A stretch of DNA of 6,049 nucleotides from Gemmatimonadota bacterium. Lineage in GTDB: Bacteria > Gemmatimonadota > Gemmatimonadetes > Gemmatimonadales > GWC2-71-9. The DNA is taken from positions 1,073-7,121 of the forward strand of contig QHTY01000101.1 in NCBI GenBank assembly GCA_003220985.1, in the 5' to 3' direction. Below the pieces are notes generated by a model. That model was not told where the DNA came from, made no database searches, and saw only the letters and a list, made by a program, of their open reading frames with translations. Position numbers and translations under genes: made by a program. Of the stretch, positions 1 to 6,039 are shown in pieces (position 1 is the stretch's first letter; every line of letters begins with the position of its first letter).

Positions 1-1202
1 ATCGTCACGTCTTCACTTCCGAGTCCGTCACGGAAGGGCATCCGGACAAGATCGCGGACCAGATCTCCGACGCGGTGCTCGACGCCATTTTGCTCGAGGA
101 CTCGCAAGCGCGGGTCGCCTGCGAAACGCTGGTCACGACCGGCATGGCGGTCGTCGCCGGCGAGATCACCACGTCCACCTACGTCCACATCCCCGACATC
201 GTGCGTGGCACGATCACCTCGATCGGCTATACGGATGCGAACTTCGGCTTCGATGCCCAAACCTGCGCGGTGTTGACCACGATCGACCGCCAGTCCACCG
301 ACATCGCGCTCGGCGTGGACAAGGGTGGGGCAGGGGATCAGGGCATGATGTTCGGCTACGCGACTGACGAGACACCGTCGCTGATGCCGCTCCCGATCGT
401 GCTCGCCCATCGCCTGGCCGAGCGGTTGGCGAAGGTGCGCAAGAGCGGTGAGTTGCCGTGGCTGCGTCCCGATGGGAAGACGCAGGTGAGCGTGATCTAC
501 GAGGCGTCCAAACCGGTTGGCATCGACAAAATTGTCGTATCGGCGCAACACTCCGAATTGGTCGATAACACGGAGCTGCGCGCCGGCATTCTCGCGCACG
601 TCATCCGGCCCGTCGTCCACGAGGCGGGGTTCGAGGTGAGCGATAAGGATGTGCTGGTGAATCCCACCGGCCGCTTCGTTGTGGGCGGACCGCAGGGAGA
701 TGCCGGTCTCACGGGCCGCAAGATTATCGTCGACAGCTACGGCGGAATGGCGCGGCATGGTGGCGGCGCGTTCAGCGGCAAGGACCCGTCCAAGGTCGAT
801 CGTTCCGCCACCTACGCGATGCGCTGGGTCGCCAAGAACATTGTCGCGGCGGGTCTGGCGAAGCGGTGCGAAGCACAGGTCGCCTACGCGATCGGTGTGG
901 CGGAGCCGGTCTCCATCATGGTCGATACCTTCGGCACCGGGGCCGTCCCCCAGGACGCCCTCGAAGGTGCGGTGCGGGAAGTCTTCGACCTCACACCGGG
1001 CGGCATCATCCAGGCCTTGAACCTCCGCAATCCCATTTACCGGCCCACCGCGGCCTACGGTCACTTCGGCCGCGCGCCCCAGCGCCGCAAGGTCGGCGAG
1101 CGCGAAGTCGAGCTCTTCACCTGGGAGCACGTCGATCGCGTCGAAGCGCTGAAAGTGGCCGCCGAGCGGGCATCTCGTACAACCCGGAAAGCCAATGTCT
1201 GA
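1..1202 (+). CDS. metK: S-adenosylmethionine synthetase (methionine adenosyltransferase), 5' partial
   Basis: This cytoplasmic enzyme makes S-adenosylmethionine from methionine and ATP, releasing phosphate and pyrophosphate. The frame is open from base 3 and gives 399 residues; comparison with known MetK proteins suggests only the first two to four residues are lost off the left edge. Seen in the sequence: the N-terminal FTSESVTEGHPDK block with the catalytic His (nt 36-50), GAGDQGMMFGYA (nt 327 on), NPTGRFVVGGPQGDAGLTGR with the following KIIVD, and the phosphate-binding loop GGGAFSGKDPSK (nt 759-794). No key residue appears missing. Total length is close to the usual 380-400. An internal GTG at 75 would remove the catalytic GHPDK block, so it is not the start. 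The gene overlaps ahcY by 8 bp, implying co-transcription and probably translational coupling. Its promoter, and any SAM-responsive leader, lie outside the window. Confidence 0.98.
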   Translation, partial: RHVFTSESVTEGHPDKIADQISDAVLDAILLEDSQARVACETLVTTGMAVVAGEITTSTYVHIPDIVRGTITSIGYTDANFGFDAQTCAVLTTIDRQSTDIALGVDKGGAGDQGMMFGYATDETPSLMPLPIVLAHRLAERLAKVRKSGELPWLRPDGKTQVSVIYEASKPVGIDKIVVSAQHSELVDNTELRAGILAHVIRPVVHEAGFEVSDKDVLVNPTGRFVVGGPQGDAGLTGRKIIVDSYGGMARHGGGAFSGKDPSKVDRSATYAMRWVAKNIVAAGLAKRCEAQVAYAIGVAEPVSIMVDTFGTGAVPQDALEGAVREVFDLTPGGIIQALNLRNPIYRPTAAYGHFGRAPQRRKVGEREVELFTWEHVDRVEALKVAAERASRTTRKANV

Positions 1203-2544
1203 AACGGCAACCAGAACCAAATCGACAAACGACATCAAGGACATTCGGCTCGCCGACGAAGGCCGGCGGCGGACGGAATGGGCCGAACGTTCGATGCCTG
1301 TGCTCCGGCAGCTGCGGGAGCGGTTCGCGCGCGAGCAGCCGCTGGCGGGAAAGCGGTTAGCGGCCTGCCTCCATGTCACTACCGAGACCGCGAACCTCGC
1401 CGTCACGCTGCAGGCGGGTGGCGCGGACGTCGCGCTCTGCGGGTCCAATCCGCTGTCCACGCAGGACGACGTAGCGGCGCATCTCGTCAAGGATCATGGC
1501 ATCAAGGTGTTCGCCATCAAGGGCGAAGATCACGCGACGTATTACGAGCACATACGCGCCGCGCTCGCGCATCGTCCCGACATCACGATGGATGACGGCG
1601 CGGATCTGGTCGGCGCGCTGCATATGATCGCGCTGAATCGACTCGATGACCTGGCGCCCCCGGTGCGCAAATGGGTCGAGACGCTCTCAGCCGCGGACCG
1701 CAAAGCGCTCGTCGCCACAGTCTCCGGTTCGACCGAAGAGACGACGACCGGCGTGATTCGTCTCAAGGCGATGGCGAAGGACGGCGTGCTGCAGTTTCCC
1801 GTGATCGCCGTCAACGACTCGCAGACCAAGCATCTGTTCGACAACCGCTACGGCACCGGTCAGTCCACGCTCGACGGTATCATCCGCGCGACCAACCTCC
1901 TGATCGCCGGGAGCACGGTCGTGGTGGCGGGGTATGGGTGGTGCGGTCGCGGATTTGCGATGCGGGCGCGCGGGGCCGGGGCGAACGTGCTGGTGACGGA
2001 AGTCGACGCGATGAAGGCGCTCGAAGCGCAGATGGATGGCTATCGCGTCGTGCCGATGGAGGACGCCGCACCAGTCGGCGATCTGTTCGTCACCCTGACG
2101 GGCAATGTCGAGGTCATACGGGTCGAGCACATGAGGGCTATGAAAGACGGCGCGATTCTCGCGAACTCGGGACATTTCAACGTGGAAATCGATCTCGAGG
2201 GTCTGAAGAAAGCCGGTGAGGGACCGAAGGCTGTGCGCGAGTTCGTCGAAGAGTGGCGGCTCGGCGGGAAGCGGCTGTTCGTCCTTGCCGACGGCCGGCT
2301 CATCAACCTGGCGGCCGCCGAAGGGCATCCCGCCAGCGTGATGGACATGTCGTTTGCCAATCAGGCGCTCGCCGCCGAGTACGTCGTCAACACCGCCAAC
2401 AAGCTGTCGAAAGACGTACACCGGATTCCGGTCGAGCTCGATCAGGAGATCGCGCGTCTGAAATTGCAGGCGATGGGCGTGGCGATCGACACTCTCACTC
2501 CGGCACAGCGGAAGTATCTCGCCTCCTGGGATATGGGGACCTGA
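1195..2544 (+). CDS. ahcY: Adenosylhomocysteinase (S-adenosylhomocysteine hydrolase)
   Basis: The 449-residue cytoplasmic NAD-dependent enzyme splits S-adenosylhomocysteine into adenosine and homocysteine, relieving product inhibition of methyltransferases. Seen: substrate residues in LHVTTETA (60-66), SNPLSTQDD (84-92), DDGADL (133-138), EETTTG (181-186), the catalytic pair K212/D216 with N217 in NDSQTKHLFDNRYGTG, the Rossmann NAD loop GYGWCGRG (246-253), GHFNVE (326-331) and EGHPASVMDMSF (376-387). The wording HVTTET and SNPLSTQDD places it in the archaeal/Thermotoga-like branch. About 23 residues are added between DDGADL and EETTTG, the site where plant and many bacterial enzymes carry a roughly 40-residue insertion. 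The ATG at 1195 is preceded by GGAAAG (1186-1191) and lies inside the end of metK, so the two products are probably made together. Homocysteine recycling would require a methionine synthase, not seen here. Confidence 0.97.
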   Translation: MSETATRTKSTNDIKDIRLADEGRRRTEWAERSMPVLRQLRERFAREQPLAGKRLAACLHVTTETANLAVTLQAGGADVALCGSNPLSTQDDVAAHLVKDHGIKVFAIKGEDHATYYEHIRAALAHRPDITMDDGADLVGALHMIALNRLDDLAPPVRKWVETLSAADRKALVATVSGSTEETTTGVIRLKAMAKDGVLQFPVIAVNDSQTKHLFDNRYGTGQSTLDGIIRATNLLIAGSTVVVAGYGWCGRGFAMRARGAGANVLVTEVDAMKALEAQMDGYRVVPMEDAAPVGDLFVTLTGNVEVIRVEHMRAMKDGAILANSGHFNVEIDLEGLKKAGEGPKAVREFVEEWRLGGKRLFVLADGRLINLAAAEGHPASVMDMSFANQALAAEYVVNTANKLSKDVHRIPVELDQEIARLKLQAMGVAIDTLTPAQRKYLASWDMGT

Positions 2545-4019
2545 TGGCCGGCTCGGGGGGAGCCATGTTGCAGGTTCGAGTAGCTCACCTCGGGCTGGAT
2601 CGCACGACAAACACGCCGGTCGTGATCCTGCAGGAAAACGATGGCCAGCGGGTGCTGCCGATCTGGATCGGACCGGCGGAAGCCAGCGCCATCGCGATGG
2701 AGCTGGCGGGCGTCAAGTTCTCGCGGCCGCTCACGCACGATTTGCTCAAGCAGGTGATCGTCGGATTGGGCGCCGAGCTGCGCAAGGTGATCATCACCCA
2801 GGTGAAGGACAACACCTACTTCGCGGAGCTGCACATCTACCGCGGCGATACGGTCATCCAGATTGACGCGCGCCCGTCCGACTCGATCGCGCTGGCGCTG
2901 CGCCTCAAAGCGCCGATCCTGACGAGCGAGACGCTGCTCGAGCTCACCTCGGTCGACACGAGCGAGGGCACCATCCAGCCCGGCGGCACCGGTGCGGGAG
3001 GCTCTCCGCTCGACGCCGACACGCTGAAATCGTACCTCCAGAACCTCGATCCCGAAGGTTTACGCCGTAGTTCCGGCCTCCTCGTGTGGCTGCTCGGCGG
3101 TACTGCCTTGCTCCCCGCGCAAACGGTGAGCGTCAGCGGGCGCGTGCTACGCGGCGGTCGCGATACCTTACCGCTGGCGAACGTCTTCGTCGTGCTGCAC
3201 CGGATGGCGAGCGCGAATGCCGGCCCCATCGACTCGGTGCGCAGCGACGCCCGCGGGCGCTACCGCCTGGCGTTGCGGAATCCCGACAGCACGAGCGGGT
3301 ACCTCGTAAGCGTCTGGTACGACAGCATCGCGTATTTCTCGCTACCGTTGACTGTCGTCGGCCGGCCGGCCGTGCATGTCGAAGACATCGTCGCGTTTCC
3401 GGCGAGCCGTACCGGCCCGCCGCTACGCCTGGCGCGGCGGCTGGCGACGATCAGTGCCGCAACCACCGACGGCTCGCGCGAGGTGTTGGAGATCTTGGAG
3501 CTCGAGAATCCGGGGCAGTCGACGCGGATCACCGACGACACCGTGGCGCCTACCTGGTCGGGTCGCCTGCCGGAGCACACGGGGCAGTTTCGGGCGGGGC
3601 AGGGCGATGTTTCGCCGGAGGCGGTGCGCTTCCGGAACGACAGCGTCCTCATCTACGCACCTATTCCCCCCGGCCCGGCGAAGCAACTCAGCTACGACTA
3701 CACGCTCGCGGCGGGCGCGCGCGCGTTCATCGTGCCCATCGACCAGCCGACCGTCGAAGTGAACTTACTGGTCGAGGACACCGCGGCCGTCGTGATCGCG
3801 CCCAAGCTCGAGTCGTTCGGTGTGAAAGAGATCGAGGGGCGGCGCTTCGCCGCGTATCGCGCCGGTCCGCTCGCCCCAGGCGAGCGGGTCGAGATTCGGC
3901 TCCCACCCGGAAAATTCCGGGCGCAAACCCTCCTCCCTTACATCATCGCACTGCTGGCATCGGGAATGGTTGGGGCTTTGGTATGGGCGTTGAAGAGAAA
4001 ACCGGTGCGTGGTGCGTAG
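2544..4019 (+). CDS. Bifunctional nuclease (DUF151) domain joined to a carboxypeptidase-regulatory-like membrane-anchored domain
   Basis: The open frame from ATG 2544 gives 491 residues. Residues about 8-135 are a full bifunctional-nuclease (BFN/DUF151) domain: VRVAHLGLD, PVVILQE, LPIWIGPAEASAIAMEL, RPLTHDL and the hallmark DARPSDSIALALRLKAPI. Some members of this family have been reported to have RNase/DNase activity; the role here is unknown. A Gly/Ser linker and YLQNLDPE, typical of a BFN C-terminus, end near residue 171. Then come LRRSSG plus a hydrophobic run to LLPAQ (179-193), resembling a signal peptide; a carboxypeptidase-regulatory-like beta domain (about 194-285: VSGRV, PLANVFVVLH, SDARGRYRLAL); an unrecognised region; and a C-terminal membrane helix (463-483) followed by KRK. 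Usual BFN proteins are about 130-200 residues, so this is a fusion or two genes merged by an indel. ATG 2544 overlaps the ahcY stop and follows GGGGA; ATG 2565 is an alternative. In-frame codons upstream of 2544 lie inside ahcY. Confidence 0.8.
   Translation: MAGSGGAMLQVRVAHLGLDRTTNTPVVILQENDGQRVLPIWIGPAEASAIAMELAGVKFSRPLTHDLLKQVIVGLGAELRKVIITQVKDNTYFAELHIYRGDTVIQIDARPSDSIALALRLKAPILTSETLLELTSVDTSEGTIQPGGTGAGGSPLDADTLKSYLQNLDPEGLRRSSGLLVWLLGGTALLPAQTVSVSGRVLRGGRDTLPLANVFVVLHRMASANAGPIDSVRSDARGRYRLALRNPDSTSGYLVSVWYDSIAYFSLPLTVVGRPAVHVEDIVAFPASRTGPPLRLARRLATISAATTDGSREVLEILELENPGQSTRITDDTVAPTWSGRLPEHTGQFRAGQGDVSPEAVRFRNDSVLIYAPIPPGPAKQLSYDYTLAAGARAFIVPIDQPTVEVNLLVEDTAAVVIAPKLESFGVKEIEGRRFAAYRAGPLAPGERVEIRLPPGKFRAQTLLPYIIALLASGMVGALVWALKRKPVRGA
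3050..3122 (+). other. Domain junction with an out-of-frame BFN-like ending and a possible independent start
   Basis: The BFN domain meets the exported domain here. In the annotated frame the text is NLDPEGLRRSSG. In the frame shifted by +2 the same bases read RRFTP followed by TAG (3068-3070), which looks like the PEDFG-R-F-x-P type of ending I recall for BFN proteins. A GTG at 3084 in the annotated frame could start a separate 311-residue exported protein (3084-4019), but its signal peptide (MWLLGGTALLPA) would lack the positive n-region that LRRSSG supplies just upstream. I see no good Shine-Dalgarno sequence for it. Fusion and frameshift remain open. Confidence 0.4.
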
Positions 4020-4080
4020 TACGTGGTACGTGTTTCGTGCCGACGCACTACGCACCACGTACCACGCACCTTGCGCACCG
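4004..4080. repeat. Inverted array of degenerate heptamers (consensus RGTRCGT)
   Basis: Five consecutive 7-bp units read GGTGCGT, GGTGCGT, AGTACGT, GGTACGT and GTTTCGT (4004-4038). After the spacer GCCG (4039-4042), four units of the reverse complement follow: ACGCACT, ACGCACC, ACGTACC, ACGCACC (4043-4070). The outer ends CGGTGCG (4003-4009) and CGCACCG (4074-4080) are also exact inverse copies. The arms can pair in several registers shifted by seven bases, with mostly G-U wobbles and A-C mismatches inside. The TAG stop of the upstream gene lies in the left arm, and the last codons of that gene are built from repeat units. No T-run follows, so a classical intrinsic terminator is not supported. 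The function is unknown; it resembles dispersed intergenic repeats. Confidence 0.75.
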
Positions 4081-4099
4081 ATGTCTGCTCTCCTAGACT
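4071..4099 (+). promoter_or_regulatory. Candidate sigma70-type promoter for the btu operon
   Basis: TTGCGC (4071-4076) and TAGACT (4094-4099) match a -35/-10 pair with an ideal 17-bp spacer. Transcription would start near 4106, just ahead of the riboswitch outer stem at 4117. The -35 box directly abuts the heptamer array. This rests on pattern and position only; the boxes are imperfect and the genome is GC-rich. Confidence 0.45.
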
Positions 4100-4111
4100 G
4101 AGCGAGCAGTT

Positions 4112-4260
4112 CATTTGCGAATGGGGATACGGAAGCCGGTGTAAGTCCGGCGCGGCCCCGCCACTGTAACGGGCAGCTGTGATCGGCTCAGTGCCACTGG
4201 GATAACCGGGAAGGCGAGCCGCTTCGCCCGAAGCCAGGAGACGTCTTCATTCGCGCCACC
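4112..4260 (+). promoter_or_regulatory. Cobalamin (adenosylcobalamin) riboswitch aptamer
   Basis: This leader RNA binds a cobalamin and controls the downstream B12-uptake genes. The outer stem GCGAATG (4117-4123) pairs exactly with CATTCGC (4248-4254). Inside are the conserved blocks in order: GGAAGCCGGTGTAAGTCCGG with its stem GCCGG/CCGGC (4135-4139 with 4147-4151), GCGGCCCCGCCACTGTAA containing the L5 loop (4152-4169), GCCACTG (4193-4199), CCGGGAAGGC (4206-4215) and the B12 box GAAGCCAGGAGAC (4230-4242). All of these fit the cobalamin riboswitch consensus. It lies 29 nt upstream of btuF, with a Shine-Dalgarno-covering hairpin in between, so control is most likely at translation. The riboswitch also identifies the ligand of the transporter. 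Confidence 0.96.
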
Positions 4261-4267
4261 AGTCGGT

Positions 4268-4283
4268 TCCCTCGCGGGAGGGA
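4268..4283 (+). promoter_or_regulatory. Shine-Dalgarno-sequestering hairpin (riboswitch expression platform, P13-like)
   Basis: TCCCTC (4268-4273) pairs with GAGGGA (4278-4283) around the loop GCGG, hiding the GGGAGG ribosome site (4276-4282 region) and the A of the btuF ATG. The loop plus its closing base, GCGGG (4274-4278), is complementary to CCCGC (4157-4161) in the aptamer's conserved L5 region. This fits the known L5-L13 kissing interaction, in which ligand binding stabilises the closed hairpin and blocks translation. No T-run follows, so it is not a terminator. Confidence 0.7.
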
Positions 4284-5101
4284 TGGTGCTGCGAAGGCTT
4301 TTCGTATTCCTGTTTGTCCTCTCGGCATGTCACACGTCGGTACGTCGGCACGACAGCGCGCCGGCCCGTCGAATCGTTTCGCTGCTCCCCTCATTCACCG
4401 AGATCCTGTTCGCCATCGGCGCCGGTGATCGCGTCGTGGGCCGCACGCAGTGGTGCGACTATCCGCCCGCGGCACTGAGCATTCCGAACGTTGGCGACGG
4501 ACTGCCGCCGAATATCGAGGCCGTGATGGCGCGGCAGCCGGACCTCGTGGTGCTGTACAACGCGGGGCCCAACGTGACGGCCGCCAAGCAGCTCGAACGC
4601 GCCGGCATACAGACGGTCCTGATCGACCTGAACCGCCTCGAGGATCTTGGTGCCGCGACGCGCACGCTCGGGCGACTGACGGGCAGGGAAGAGCAGGCGG
4701 AGTCGCTGGCAATCATCCTCGACAGCCTCGCCGGTCGCCCGCCACCGCCGACGACAACCTCGCTCGCGTTCGTCGTCTGGGACAATCCGCCGATCATCAT
4801 CGGCCACGGCAGTTACCTCGACCAGCTGGCAACCCAAGCCGGTGCGCGCAACGTCTTCAGCGACGTCGCGGCGCCATCGGCGCAGGTCTCGCTCGAAACG
4901 ATCGTCGCGCGCGATCCACAGTGGATCGCCGTGCTCAGTGATTCCGCCGTCCCGCCGTCGTTCGCCAAGCGCCGCGAATGGCGCGCCGTGCGCGCTGTGC
5001 GCCAAGGACACTTCCTGCTGCTCCCGGGCTCGTTGTTCGGACGTCCCGGCCCGCGCTCGGGCGAAGCGATCCAGCTGCTGCGCGCCAGGCTTGCGCGATG
5101 A
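4283..5101 (+). CDS. btuF: Vitamin B12 (corrinoid) ABC transporter substrate-binding lipoprotein
   Basis: BtuF captures cobalamin outside the inner membrane and hands it to the BtuC permease. The 272-residue product begins with a lipoprotein signal: RR, the hydrophobic LFVFLFVL and lipobox LSAC with the acylated Cys at 16. The mature part starts with the BtuF signature RIVSLLPSFTEILFAIGAGD, then WCDYPP, an N-lobe PPNIEAVMARQPDLVV and a C-lobe HGSYLDQLATQAGARNVF and VSLETIVARDPQWI. Glu in NIEAV and SLETI are candidates for the residues that dock on arginines of the permease. The length matches the family (about 260-290). The riboswitch just upstream makes corrinoid the likely substrate rather than a siderophore. 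Start choice: ATG 4283 touches the GGGAGG ribosome site, whereas GTG 4286 leaves five bases after GGAG and is better spaced; the two differ by one residue. btuF overlaps btuC by ATGA. Confidence 0.92.
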   Translation: MVLRRLFVFLFVLSACHTSVRRHDSAPARRIVSLLPSFTEILFAIGAGDRVVGRTQWCDYPPAALSIPNVGDGLPPNIEAVMARQPDLVVLYNAGPNVTAAKQLERAGIQTVLIDLNRLEDLGAATRTLGRLTGREEQAESLAIILDSLAGRPPPPTTTSLAFVVWDNPPIIIGHGSYLDQLATQAGARNVFSDVAAPSAQVSLETIVARDPQWIAVLSDSAVPPSFAKRREWRAVRAVRQGHFLLLPGSLFGRPGPRSGEAIQLLRARLAR

Positions 5102-6039
5102 AATGGACGTTCCTGGCCGTCCTGGCCGTGGTCGCGCTGGTCCTCAGCGTGGTGCTGGGTCCCGCCGCAGTGCCGCTGAGTGAGGTGCTCCGCTCGGACA
5201 TCGTCTGGAACCTGCGCGCGCCCCGCGCGCTGCTCGCGTTTCTCGTCGGCGGCTCCCTTGGCGTCGCCGGCGCCGGCCTGCAAGCCCTCGTCCGCAATCC
5301 TCTCGCCGATCCGTTTCTGCTCGGCTTGTCCGGCGGCGCGGGACTCGGCGCAGTCCTCGCGATCGCGCTCCATCTGTCCGGACCGTGGGCACTCCCGATC
5401 GCCGCGTTCATCGGGGCGCTCGCCGCGCTCGGCCTAGTCTACCGGCTTGGCCTGATCGGCGGGGCCAGCCTCGACCCGCGGATTCTGCTGCTCGGCGGCG
5501 TGGCGATCGGGGCATTCGCGGCCGCGATTACGACGGCGATCGTCTCGCTGGCCGATGCCGCCGAGCTGCGGAACGCATTTCTGTGGCTCTGGGGCGGGCT
5601 GTCGGGCGCGTCGTGGGATTCCGTCCTGCTTGTGGCAGTCTACGCGCCGATTCCGCTTGTCGTGCTCTTCGCTGCCTCGCGTCCCCTCGATCTGCTGGCG
5701 CTGGGCGAGGAGTCCGCAGCGTACCTCGGCGCCGACGTCGAGAAGGTGAAGCGCCGAGTCTACCTGGCGGCGTCGTTGCTCACGGCGGCCGCCGTCGCGG
5801 TGTCCGGCGTGATCGGATTCGTGGGACTCGTCGTCCCCCATATCGCCCGGCTCACGTGGGGGCACCGCCACCGCGCGCTGCTCCCTGCCGCCTTTGTGGG
5901 CGGAGGCGCGCTACTCGCGTTCGCCGACACGCTCGCGCGCACCGTCGTGGCACCGCGCGAACTGCCGGTCGGCGTGGTCACGGCCCTCATCGGTGTGCCC
6001 GTGTTCGCGTTTCTGCTCAAGCGCTGGACGATCGCGTGA
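5098..6039 (+). CDS. btuC: Vitamin B12 ABC transporter permease (FecCD/BtuC family)
   Basis: This 313-residue inner-membrane permease forms the channel through which BtuF-delivered cobalamin enters the cell. Alternating hydrophobic stretches fit the roughly ten helices of the family. Seen: a first helix at 4-21, the signature RAPRALLAFLVGGSLGVAGA followed by GLQALVRNPLADPFLLGLSGG (40-80), the cytoplasmic coupling region LALGEESAAYLGADV (200-214) that contacts the ATPase, VIGFVGLVVPHIARL (238-252), and the C-terminal LPVGVVTALIGVPVFAFLLKR (289-309). The length is close to E. coli BtuC (about 326). ATG 5098 overlaps the btuF stop and encodes MKWTFLAVLA, a good membrane start; the frame is open further upstream but that part lies inside btuF. 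The end overlaps a GTG that probably opens the ATPase gene. Sequence alone cannot separate BtuC from siderophore permeases; the neighbours decide. Confidence 0.93.
   Translation: MKWTFLAVLAVVALVLSVVLGPAAVPLSEVLRSDIVWNLRAPRALLAFLVGGSLGVAGAGLQALVRNPLADPFLLGLSGGAGLGAVLAIALHLSGPWALPIAAFIGALAALGLVYRLGLIGGASLDPRILLLGGVAIGAFAAAITTAIVSLADAAELRNAFLWLWGGLSGASWDSVLLVAVYAPIPLVVLFAASRPLDLLALGEESAAYLGADVEKVKRRVYLAASLLTAAAVAVSGVIGFVGLVVPHIARLTWGHRHRALLPAAFVGGGALLAFADTLARTVVAPRELPVGVVTALIGVPVFAFLLKRWTIA

Noticed and set aside
2253..2543. Upstream extension of the BFN frame into ahcY
   Set aside because: The extra residues are Arg-rich shadow sequence of ahcY; ATG 2544 or 2565 fits the family's start.
1687..2610. 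A 307-codon open frame on the minus strand opposite ahcY
   Set aside because: It lies entirely over a strongly conserved gene on the other strand and reads as Arg/His-rich low-sense protein, a usual shadow in GC-rich DNA.
4004..4080. Heptamer palindrome as a Rho-independent terminator
   Set aside because: The stem is imperfect in every register and no T-rich tract follows; the next bases are TTGCGC.
3086..4096. A 336-codon plus-strand frame overlapping the exported domain and part of the heptamer array
   Set aside because: It is Arg/Ala-rich without domain text, while the competing frame shows a signal-like segment, a beta domain and a membrane helix.
4268..4283. CCCTC/GAGGG hairpin as a transcription terminator of the riboswitch
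   Set aside because: There is no following T-run, and the stem covers the ribosome site and start codon, which fits translational control better.
4391..5011. A 206-codon open frame on the minus strand opposite btuF
   Set aside because: The composition is rich in Arg, Gly and Asp with no recognisable motif, and it mirrors btuF codons; it is an antisense shadow.
4978..5097. Upstream extension of the btuC frame into btuF
   Set aside because: The residues are the shifted shadow of the btuF end; ATG 5098 gives a normal membrane-protein start and an ATGA junction.
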